DNA of 18,546 bases, taken from the NCBI GenBank assembly GCA_041569895.1, contig JBFFXF010000139.1, positions 1 to 18,546 of the forward strand, given 5' to 3'. A program made the translations under genes and the position numbers. Shown in pieces: positions 6,901-13,300 of this stretch. The notes beneath the pieces are model-generated. The model had not been told where the DNA came from. It saw only the letters and a program-made list of their open reading frames with translations, and ran no database searches. Numbering within the stretch: position 1 is the first letter of the stretch; each line of letters starts with the position of its first letter. The stretch is from JBFFXF01 sp041569895 (GTDB lineage: Bacteria; Planctomycetota; UBA8108; JACQVS01).

Positions 6901-7103
6901 GCCGTGACCCAGTAGACGCCATCGTCGACCACGCCATCCTCGACCACGCCATCGTCGATCCACAGACCCTGCGTGTGGGCCGAGGCGACGACGCCGTCGA
7001 TGACGAGCGGCGGGAGCTCGACCACCGCCGCGCCGTCGGATGCGCGGGCGCGGCCGGAGACGACGAGCACCGCGCCGAGCAGGATCAGAGCTGCGGATCG
7101 CAT
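3951..7103 (-). CDS. Secreted three-domain protein: N-terminal propeller-like domain, CE15-like esterase, C-terminal sialidase-like (Asp-box) domain
   Basis: The 1050-aa product opens with a signal peptide (hydrophobic core 3-16, ARA at 19-21). Residues about 25-320 form a repetitive, beta-rich domain resembling the DUF6454 type (HPGGLDSDGSRLWIPIAE near 107-124, DDHIGALA, QDWTFHGDRMVASGILK). Residues about 345-660 are an alpha/beta hydrolase like CE15 glucuronoyl methylesterases: nucleophile motif GHSRGGK (507-513, Ser509), LPLDQHFLVALVAPRAF (578-594), and the HDQNAEDW region with the likely catalytic His639. Residues about 700-1050 are a sialidase-like propeller with FGGWPANHGIWSWGNE (714-729) and five Asp boxes (SLDGGETW 762, LDRCRTW 834, TTDGGASW 889, SEDDGATW 942, SDDGGRTW 992). 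The likely role is extracellular or periplasmic glycan de-esterification plus glycan binding or cleavage. An in-frame GTG at 7145 overlaps the upstream stop but lacks the leader and a usable spacing, so the ATG is preferred. Confidence 0.85.
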   Translation of the reverse strand: MRSAALILLGAVLVVSGRARASDGAAVVELPPLVIDGVVASAHTQGLWIDDGVVEDGVVDDGVYWVTARRDDVSPRRALLLRTRETRDSWDAWDITPDATGDAQLDHPGGLDSDGSRLWIPIAESRRGGRTLVRAYEIASLRPGDRPRARAEFPVDDHIGALAVAPSGVELRGATWDTTDVLVWSLDGRQTARLDRDVLRGARLGVDPAVPARSGLAVQDWTFHGDRMVASGILKGSDAAAEPPRSRLLVIGGAGDSLAVETEVILPRPFGVELGREGMAIDGDDVVFLPEDLGETNRAYRLRLVGLLRRSPDVTGTPDLPPDLPPVGELPSIREFPDPFLMADGVRVSTTADWRLRREEIASMAQYFEYGSLPPPPGNVVARTVASRDGGETDLRLRFGPGHGVSMRVRIRRPASGAGPFPVVIQNVGRLVDTPRAAGLVEHGFMVCDYVREDLDPDRRGVIGQAQATWPEHDWGTLAVWAWGAMRVVDYLLTRDDVDPARIAITGHSRGGKAALLAGALDERIALTAPNGSGAGGAGSYRVLGPRPETLEAITETSRFAYWFHPRLRSFRGRVDRLPLDQHFLVALVAPRAFISTDAFGDLWANPTGTQATHLAAREVYRFLGARERIGIAMREGRHDQNAEDWRALLEFLRQQFHGAAPAGGRRFDELPLGDTAPPFSWRAPEPADAERRGERTASIAARHVTVFRARGRFGGWPANHGIWSWGNEIVVGFGVGQFRDLGPRRHAIDRERPEEHWLARSLDGGETWSLEHPGERGFLVPRGEALHGTVPEYLDGPEPRDCPGGIDFTAPGFALTLRMTDNHGGPSLFHYSLDRCRTWRGPFRFPNLGTPGIAARTDYLVNGPRDCTVFLTAAKANSREGRPLCARTTDGGASWRLVSFIGSEPSGFSIMPSTVRLSPTVLVTAVRRRDGPRRWIEAWRSEDDGATWQPLGDIATTGEGNPPSLIRLADGRLCLTYGHRAPPFGIRARLSDDGGRTWGRTIALRNDGGGRDVGYPRSVQRPDGRVVTVYYFHRAPRGDRGIEATIWSP
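6916..6960. repeat. Three in-frame 15-bp tandem repeats inside the esterase/sialidase gene
   Basis: Three consecutive copies of ACGCCATCSTCGAYC, differing at one or two positions each. On the coding strand they give a DGVV(D/E)D repeat at about residues 49-63 of the protein, at the front of the N-terminal domain. The length is a multiple of three, so the frame is kept. Confidence 0.85.
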
Positions 7104-7141
7104 GAGGACGTCCGGAGTGTTCGATGGCGCTCTGCGGGCGC

Positions 7142-8455
7142 TCACCCCTCCCGGCCGATACAGACGACGTGTCGTCCGGTGCGCAGGAAGAGGCGTCCGT
7201 CGCAGATGACCGGTGAGGCGAAGCCGCCGCCGTCGCCGAGGTCGTTGGTGGCGACCAGCCGGAACTCGTCGCCGGTGGCGAGCACCGAGGTGACGCCGCT
7301 CTCGTTGGTGAGCAGGATGTGGTCCCCCGCAAGCACCGGAGACGCGCTGAAGCGGCCGTCGACGCGCTCGCGCCAGAGGTCATCGCCCGTCCGCGGGTCG
7401 CGGCACGACACGATGCCGTCGTCGCTCACCAGGTAGAGCCGTCCGTCGTGGAGGAGCGGCGACGGCACGTACGCGACGCCGCGCGTCGAGCTCCAGACGA
7501 CCGCGGTGTCCGTCACCTCGCCGGAGCCGTCGGCGCGGATACAGAGAATCTCCTTTTCCGGATAGCCGCCGCTCACCCAGACGAGGTCCCCGCGGAACGC
7601 CATGGTGTTCGCGGTCACCTGCGCGGGCCCGCTCGCGTACCACAGGAGCTCGCCCGAGTCCGGATTGTACGACGACACCCAGTGCGTCCCGCTGACGAGG
7701 AGCTGCGGTCGCTGCGCGACGACGCCGACGATCGGCGTCGCGTAGCTTCCATGACGCGAGTCGTTCGGCCGGTCGGTCTTCCAGATCACGTCGCCGGTCT
7801 TGCGATGGAGAGCTGCGACGAATCCTCCGCCGAGATCGTCCGCGAGGACGATGACGAAGGAGCCGTGGAGGACTGGTGACGATCCGTAGCCGTGCTCGGA
7901 GTCGAACGTGCCGACGTTCCTGGTCCACGCGACGTTGCCGTCGAGGTCGCACGCCGTGGCGTGGATCGCCCCGCCGTTGATGAAGACCGAGAAGACGAGC
8001 TCGCCGTCGCACGCGGGCGTCGCGGAGGCCTGCGAGTTCTTGCGGTGGAGCCGCATGAAGCCGCCGCTGTGGAGGACCTTCTTCCACGCCGGCGCGCCGG
8101 TGGCCCGATCGAGGCAGACGAGCAACTGCTCCTTGCGCTCCTCGTCGGCGGTGGTGAGGATCACCCGCCGGCCGCAGACGATCGGCGTCGAGTGCCCGCG
8201 CCCCGGGACGGGCGTCTTCCAGATGACGTTTTTGTCGGGCCCCCACTCGATCGGCGGCGGCTCCCCGCGCGCCTTGCCGTCACGCGTCGGTCCGCGCCAC
8301 CACGGCCAGTCGGCCTCGTCGACCACGAGCGGCGGCAGCGCCTCGAAGCTCGCCACCGCCTGGCGCGGAGCCCGGGCCGGCGTGGCGGACTCGCGGCAGG
8401 CGGGGGTGGACGCGAGCGCGATGGCCGCAAGCAGCACGCAAGGGTGAACACGCAC
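7142..8455 (-). CDS. PQQ-type beta-propeller lipoprotein (BamB-like repeat protein)
   Basis: The 437-aa product begins with a short hydrophobic leader (8-16) ending in TPAC (17-20), a plausible lipobox, so it is likely membrane-anchored in the periplasm or cell surface. The mature N-terminus carries DWPWWRGPTRDGK (49-61), the opening motif typical of planctomycete PQQ-like propeller proteins. It is followed by repeated blades with TG..(L/I)W motifs: ATGAPAWKK (118-126), LDGNVAWTR (171-179), KTGDVIWKT (219-227), DSGELLWYA (266-274), RTGDDLWRE (355-363), and recurrent (S/A)(T/S)P(I/V/L) strand starts. No catalytic residue set is seen; a scaffold or binding role is as likely as an enzyme. The GTG at 8455 has GGGAG 11 nt upstream and places the leader at the N-terminus. 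It ends 38 bp before the esterase/sialidase start and begins 68 bp after the oxidoreductase gene. Confidence 0.85.
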   Translation of the reverse strand: MRVHPCVLLAAIALASTPACRESATPARAPRQAVASFEALPPLVVDEADWPWWRGPTRDGKARGEPPPIEWGPDKNVIWKTPVPGRGHSTPIVCGRRVILTTADEERKEQLLVCLDRATGAPAWKKVLHSGGFMRLHRKNSQASATPACDGELVFSVFINGGAIHATACDLDGNVAWTRNVGTFDSEHGYGSSPVLHGSFVIVLADDLGGGFVAALHRKTGDVIWKTDRPNDSRHGSYATPIVGVVAQRPQLLVSGTHWVSSYNPDSGELLWYASGPAQVTANTMAFRGDLVWVSGGYPEKEILCIRADGSGEVTDTAVVWSSTRGVAYVPSPLLHDGRLYLVSDDGIVSCRDPRTGDDLWRERVDGRFSASPVLAGDHILLTNESGVTSVLATGDEFRLVATNDLGDGGGFASPVICDGRLFLRTGRHVVCIGREG

Positions 8456-8479
8456 GGCGAGGTTTCTCCCGAGAAGAGT

Positions 8480-8518
8480 TTCGGGGCCGGGTCCGGGCCC
8501 GGGGCCAGGAACGGGAAT
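8480..8518. repeat. GC-rich repeat fragment between oxidoreductase and propeller genes
   Basis: A GGGCC/GGGTCC-rich stretch starts with TTTCGGGGCCGGG (8480-8492), the exact reverse complement of 2379-2391, and ends with GGAACGGGAA. It lies in the 68-bp spacer of the presumed operon, immediately upstream of the propeller gene's ribosome site. Confidence 0.65.
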
Positions 8519-8523
8519 CCTTC

Positions 8524-9888
8524 CTAAAGACTCCAGCCCTTGCGGTACGGCGGATCGACGTACTCGTTCGCCGCTCCGAAGTTGGTGAAGCGCATCTTCT
8601 CCGCGTCCCACTTGAGCTCCTGGCCCGGGAACCGGATGGCGATGGCGCCGAGCAGGGCCACCTCGGTGAGCGGCCCGCCGTAGTCGAAGTTCGAGCCCGC
8701 TCGACCGCCGCCGAGGACCGCGTCCAGCCAGTCCTGATGGTGGCCTCCCTTGACGCGCGGGATCTTCTTCTCCGGCTCCTTGTACTCCTTCCGCCGCGCC
8801 TCGGGGATGATCCGGCATCCGCCGGCGCCGTGCGACCCGTGGACGATGGCGCCGCGATCGCCGTAGACGATGGCGCCCGTGCCGGGAGGATTGCCGTCGA
8901 GGATGTCGGGACGCGGCGGCTTCATGTTGCCGTCGAACCAGATCAGCTTCACCGGGCCTCGCTTGCCGCGCGCCGGGAACTGGTAGGTGATCTTCGTTCC
9001 GGGCGGGTAGACGAGCGCGTGCTTCTCGGGGTCGTAGGATGGATCGACCTCGGCGCGGATCGAGGTCGGCGCTCCGAGGTCGAGCGCCCAGAAGGACGGA
9101 TCGAGCACGTGACAGGCGAAATCCCCGACGCACCCGGTGCCGAACGGCATCCAGCCGCGCCAGTTCCACGGCACCCAGAGTGGGCTGTACGCCAGATACT
9201 CCACCGGCCCGAGCCAGAGATCGTAGTCGAGCTCGAGCGGCACCTCGTGCTTCTTCGAGACCTCCGGCAGCTTGTTCATCTGACAGTAGACGTGCGGGAA
9301 CGCGTCGCAGCTCGCGTGGACCTCGGTGACGTTGCCGATCGCTCCATCCCAGACCCACTCGCAGAACTTCCGGATGTCACCCGACGAGTGCCCCTGGTTG
9401 CCGAGCTGCGTGACCACGCCGTGCTCGCGCGCGGCCTCCGTCAGCGTGCGCACCTCGCGGACCGAATGCGCCAGCGGCTTCTCGCAGTAGACATGCTTGC
9501 CGCGCCGGATGGCGTCGAGCGCGGCAACGGCGTGCGTGTGGTCGGGCGTGCCGACGGTCACCGCGTCGATCTTGCCGTCGAGATCGTCGAGCATCTTGCG
9601 ATAGTCGACATACCGCTTCGCCTTCGGATACTGCGCGTACGTCTTCGACGCCTGGCGGTCGTCGACGTCGCACAGACCGAGGATGTTGTGCTCCTTGCAC
9701 GCGTGAACGCTCGCCGCGCCCCGGCCGCCGACGCCGATGCACGCGACGTTGAGCTTCTCACTCGGAGGCGTCCGATTGGGCCCGCCGAGCACCGACGCCG
9801 GAACGATGTGAAACAGGGCGACACCGGCGCCGGTGGTGCGAAGAAACCGCCGCCGACTGATGGTCGTCTCACGAGCTGATCGTGTCAT
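8524..9888 (-). CDS. Tat-exported Gfo/Idh/MocA family oxidoreductase
   Basis: The 454-aa product has a twin-arginine signal, SRRRFLRTTGAG (11-22) followed by a hydrophobic stretch, predicting export in folded form with its cofactor bound. The Rossmann nucleotide-binding loop is GVGGRG (52-57) after the first beta strand. VGTPDHTHA (112-120) and CEKPLAHS (135-142) are the standard family motifs; EKP supplies the active-site lysine. VGDFACHVLDP (254-264) matches the usual catalytic-region GDxGxHxxD pattern, with Ala in place of the common Gly. Family members act on sugars or inositols with NAD(P), often in a concealed-cofactor mode when exported; the substrate here is unknown. The ATG at 9888 has GGAGGG at 6-nt spacing. 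The frame stays open for 119 codons upstream, but those encode repeat-derived Ser/Glu/Asp-rich sequence. It is likely the first gene of a three-gene unit. Confidence 0.93.
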   Translation of the reverse strand: MTRSARETTISRRRFLRTTGAGVALFHIVPASVLGGPNRTPPSEKLNVACIGVGGRGAASVHACKEHNILGLCDVDDRQASKTYAQYPKAKRYVDYRKMLDDLDGKIDAVTVGTPDHTHAVAALDAIRRGKHVYCEKPLAHSVREVRTLTEAAREHGVVTQLGNQGHSSGDIRKFCEWVWDGAIGNVTEVHASCDAFPHVYCQMNKLPEVSKKHEVPLELDYDLWLGPVEYLAYSPLWVPWNWRGWMPFGTGCVGDFACHVLDPSFWALDLGAPTSIRAEVDPSYDPEKHALVYPPGTKITYQFPARGKRGPVKLIWFDGNMKPPRPDILDGNPPGTGAIVYGDRGAIVHGSHGAGGCRIIPEARRKEYKEPEKKIPRVKGGHHQDWLDAVLGGGRAGSNFDYGGPLTEVALLGAIAIRFPGQELKWDAEKMRFTNFGAANEYVDPPYRKGWSL

Positions 9889-9894
9889 GTGTGA

Positions 9895-9900
9895 CCCTCC
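9895..9900 (-). promoter_or_regulatory. Ribosome binding site of the oxidoreductase gene
   Basis: GGAGGG on the minus strand, 6 nt before the ATG at 9888. It fixes the start just before the Tat signal and argues against an upstream start within the repeat region. Confidence 0.8.
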
Positions 9901-9961
9901 GGGGGAGTTTCGATTTGGAGGGCGAGCGTAGCATGGGCGGGGGGGAAAGCACAAGGGGATG

Positions 9962-9976
9962 GAGCGGCACCGTTCG
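9962..9976. repeat. Shared anchor sequence, copy 2
   Basis: GAGCGGCACCGTTCG, 14 of 15 bases identical to 3286-3300. It directly abuts the module A array. Confidence 0.65.
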
Positions 9977-10040
9977 TCCTCGTCCTCGTCCTCGAACCCG
10001 TCCCCGTTCCCGTTCCCGTGCCCGTTCCCGTCCTCGAGGG
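9975..10040. repeat. CGTNCC hexamer array (module A)
   Basis: Eleven contiguous 6-bp units: CGTCCT three times, CGAACC, CGTCCC, CGTTCC twice, CGTGCC, CGTTCC, CGTCCT and CGAGGG. The unit is the reverse complement, cyclically shifted, of the ACGGGN unit at 1-42. Confidence 0.85.
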
Positions 10041-10053
10041 CTCTGCTTGCGGA

Positions 10054-10155
10054 GTCCGATGACCGACTCCGATACCGATGGCCGATGCCGACTCCGATTC
10101 CGAGTCCGACTTCCGAGTCCGACTCCGAGTCGGAGTCCGATTCCGATTCCGAGTC
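10054..10155. repeat. CCGATN / CCGAST hexamer array (module B), copy 2
   Basis: It begins with the 32-bp block shared with 3581-3612 (30 of 32 identical), then continues as degenerate hexamers TCCGAT, TCCGAG and TCCGAC up to 10155. On the minus strand in the oxidoreductase frame it reads as Ser-Glu and Ser-Asp dipeptides. Confidence 0.85.
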
Positions 10156-10190
10156 AGAGACCAGAGACCAGAGATCAGAGATCAGAGATC
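10154..10190. repeat. GAYCAGA heptamer array (module C), copy 2
   Basis: Units CAGAGAC, CAGAGAC, CAGAGAT, CAGAGAT and CAGAGAT run in tandem at 7-bp period. More copies than in the first gap, same position relative to modules B and D. Confidence 0.8.
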
Positions 10191-10243
10191 CGACGTCAGA
10201 GCCCGAGATCGAACGGAATCCGCCTGCGAATGCGCATGGACCC

Positions 10244-10312
10244 AATCTGCGTCAATCTGCGCAAGCTGCGTCAATCTGCGCAAGCTGCGTAATCTGCGTA
10301 ATCTGCGTTCCC
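10244..10312. repeat. AATCTGCGTC-type array (module D), copy 2
   Basis: Alternating AATCTGCGTC, AATCTGCGCA and AGCTGCGTC units, then two AATCTGCGT units, closing with ATCTGCGTTCCC as in the first copy at 3764-3775. Confidence 0.85.
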
Positions 10313-10350
10313 GCTCCGGTCGAAAGACGCTCGCGCTGTCGATCCCGAAA

Positions 10351-13300
10351 TCACCTCACCCGTCGGCGCGTCCTTCGTGTCCAGAGGACGATCACCGCCA
10401 CCGTCGCGGCGAGGCCGATGGCGTGCCAGAGGCGGGCGTCGAGGTCTCTCGCCGCGAGGTCGAGCTCGAGGTTCGGTGTGCTCACCTTGCCCCTGAAGGT
10501 GTGCAGCTCTCCGCCCGAGGGCAACGTCATGTCGACGCCGAGCGATTCCGCCAGGAAGGCGCGGTCGTCGCTGGTCGTCGAGCCGAGGATCGAGGGGACG
10601 CCGTTCGCGCCGCCGCTCGCCGACGGATCGGTCTCGTCACGTGACACGGCCGGAGCCTGCACCGGGCCGAGCGCGTCGCGGAAACTGTCGAGCGGGATGC
10701 CCTCGCCGCCGCCCCGCTGCTGGCCCTCGTTCGACTGCGGCGCGCCGCTTCTCGTCGCCGACCAGCGGCCCTCGAGGAATTCCCGCGCGCCCTCGAACGC
10801 CCGGTCGACGGGCGGCAGGCCGCCCTCCTCCTCCGGCGCGGCGGTCTGCTTCTTGAGCTCGACGACTCGACGCGTGCCGCGATCGATGAAATCGCGGCTC
10901 TCTTTCAGTTGCTGGGCGTACTCGTCGGCCTGGATCGCGCGGCCCTCGCCGAGCGATTGCGCGGCCGGGTCGCGAAGGTCCTGGACGGCGTCCTCGAGTG
11001 CGCGCTGCAGCTCGATCAGGTTGCGTCGCGCGCGGGTGCGCTCGCGGCGCGTCACCGCGTCGGTCTCCGGCTCGTCGAGCCGCTTCTGGATCCTGCCGAT
11101 CTGCCCGATCAGGTTGCGGACGCGCTCGCCGTGGTGCACGCCCGCGATCACCTCGCGCAGGTTGCCGTCGATCGACGACACGACGTGACCCTGCGGGACG
11201 TGCACGCGCCAGAGCGTCTCGAAGCTCTGCAGCCCGTCGAGGACGACGCGCGGCGCGGCGGGCGCGAAGGTCGCCGACGCCGCGGGCAGCGCGATCGGCG
11301 GCAGCGTGTAGGTGAGCGCGACGCGGATGCTGAGATCGGTCGCCGTCATGCGCTCGATCGGAACGAGGATCGACTCGCCCTCCACGCCCGATCGACGACT
11401 GACCGGCACGGGCCGGCCGTTGACGAGGACGCGCCAGAGCTCCGCCTCCTCCGGCATGCGGATCTCGAGGAACTGCAGCGTGCGGTTGTGGATGGTGTAG
11501 ACCGCGCGTGTCCAGTTCGAGCCGTCGGCCGCGAGCACGGTCTCGATCTCGGCGAACTCGACGAGCGCCTCGAAACCCGTGATCGCCTCGGCCTCCTCCT
11601 CGACGAGCACGATGCGCCACGGACGATTGACGACCAGGAACGACTCGTCGATCTCGACCGACTCGCCGCCGAGGACGCCGAGCGCGGCGAGATCGGGCGG
11701 CACCGACTCGCCGGCGCCGGCGTCGATCGGATCGAGGCCCTCCGTGCTCGCGACGCGCAGCGCCAGGAGCGGATTGCGCACGATGGCGACCGAGTCGCGC
11801 GCGGAGTCGACGTCGAGCACCTCCACGCCGGTGAGATCGACCGAGCGCCCCGCCGGTCGCTCGAGACGGAACGCCACGTCGAGCTCGATGTCGCCGATCG
11901 CGGGCGAGGGCAGCGTCAGCGTGATGACGCGCCCCTGCGGCGTGTTCTCGTCGCGCCGGCGCAGCTGGTTCGGCAGCGACACGGAGACGCTCGTCGCCGC
12001 GGACGGCAGCCGCAGCCTGAAGACGCTCGCGCCGCTTCGCTCGACGCGGAGGCGCACGCGAGTCCTCGCGTCGACGTGCGTCTCGGCGACGCGGAGCAGC
12101 GTCGTGGTCACCGAGCGCACCACCGTCCGTCGCGGCGTCGCCGTGACGACGAGCGTGCCTCCCGGCTGCTGCGAGCGATAGCCGAGACGATACGTCATGT
12201 GCGGATCCAGTCCGAGCCAGCGCGGCGAGCTCTCGAGCGGGAGCGGCGCCAGATCGGTCTGCTGCCCCTCGCCGAGCTCGAGGTCAGTCGATCCGGCGAC
12301 CACCCAGTAGACGGTCTGCCTCAGCGGACTGACGGCGCGGAACGGCGGCAACGGGATGCCGCGCGACAGCGCCGCCGGGTCCGGCTCCGGTCCCTCCGCG
12401 TACCATTCGATCTCGGCGCCATCCGTGGCGCGCTGGCGAAGACGCACGACCAGTCGTCGCTGGTCGCCGACCTGCTCGACGTCCCAGTCGCCGACGGCGG
12501 CGCCACGCGCGACGCGCACCGTCCAGCCCGCGGGCACCGGCACCTCGAAACGGAGCGGTCCCGGTCCGGTGATCCCGGCGTACCGCACTCGCACCGCGAC
12601 GGCGACGCGCTCGCTCGAGAAGAGCCCGACCGCCTGCGTCTCGAGCGCGCCCTCTGGCTCGGCGGAGACCGAGCGGATGGTCTCGTTCGCGAGCGAGTCG
12701 TGGAAGTGGAAGATGCGGTCGTGGCCCGCGAGGAAATCACTCGAGACCGCCGGAACGGAGCGCGAGAGCTCGGCGATGAAGTCCCGGTGCGATCGCCGCG
12801 ACAGCCCGCGCAGGACATCGAGCGGGAAGCGCCGCAGCGAGTGATGGCGCAGCGCGACGAAGCCCTCCTGGCGCGTGGCGCCGTCGAGGTCGAGGTCCGC
12901 CGGGGCCGACGGCTGCTCGTCGCACGACGCGAAGCCGCGGATCGACAGGCCGAACGAGCTCTTGCGCCGCGTGAAGAAGACCTCGAGCGCGCGGCCGTCG
13001 CCCTCGGGCTCCCGGAGGACCCACTCGCTGACGTCCGCGCCGCTGACGCCGGTGATCACCCAGGCGCCGATGACGCGGAAGCGCAGGTGGCTCGCCTCCT
13101 GCCCCTCGATCGCGACGTGCTGCAGTCGGTCGACAACGTACCCGCCGCGCTCGAGCTCGAACGAGCTGGCCGAGAGGGCGGTCACGAGCGGCGGTCGCTC
13201 GGACGAGATCGACGGCGATCGCCAGCGCAGCACGAGGCGCGTGTCGGTGCCGAGGTCGACGTGACAGACGGTGCCATCGCCGGCGTCGCCGCGCTCGACC

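Larger units (their letters stand above)
9889..10350. other. 462-bp repeat-rich intergenic region (mosaic element 2)
   Basis: It lies between the giant gene's stop (10351) and the oxidoreductase start. From left: the oxidoreductase ribosome site, a G-rich stretch (about 9929-9946), a GAGCGGCACCGTTCG anchor (9962-9976), module A, GGCTCTGCTT (10039-10048), module B, module C, about 40 bp of non-repetitive sequence, then module D ending ATCTGCGTTCCC. A weak promoter-like TTGTGC (about 9950-9955, minus strand) lies upstream of the oxidoreductase without a good -10. No terminator for the giant gene is visible. Confidence 0.8.

Noticed and set aside
7104..7145. GTG start at 7145 for the esterase/sialidase gene, overlapping the propeller stop as GTGA
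   Set aside because: The overlap is attractive, but GGGAGGG touches the GTG with no spacing, and the signal peptide begins properly at the ATG at 7103.
4002..9879. Long plus-strand open frames opposite the esterase/sialidase, propeller and oxidoreductase genes
   Set aside because: Same GC-bias shadow effect; the opposite strand has recognisable domains, signals and ribosome sites.
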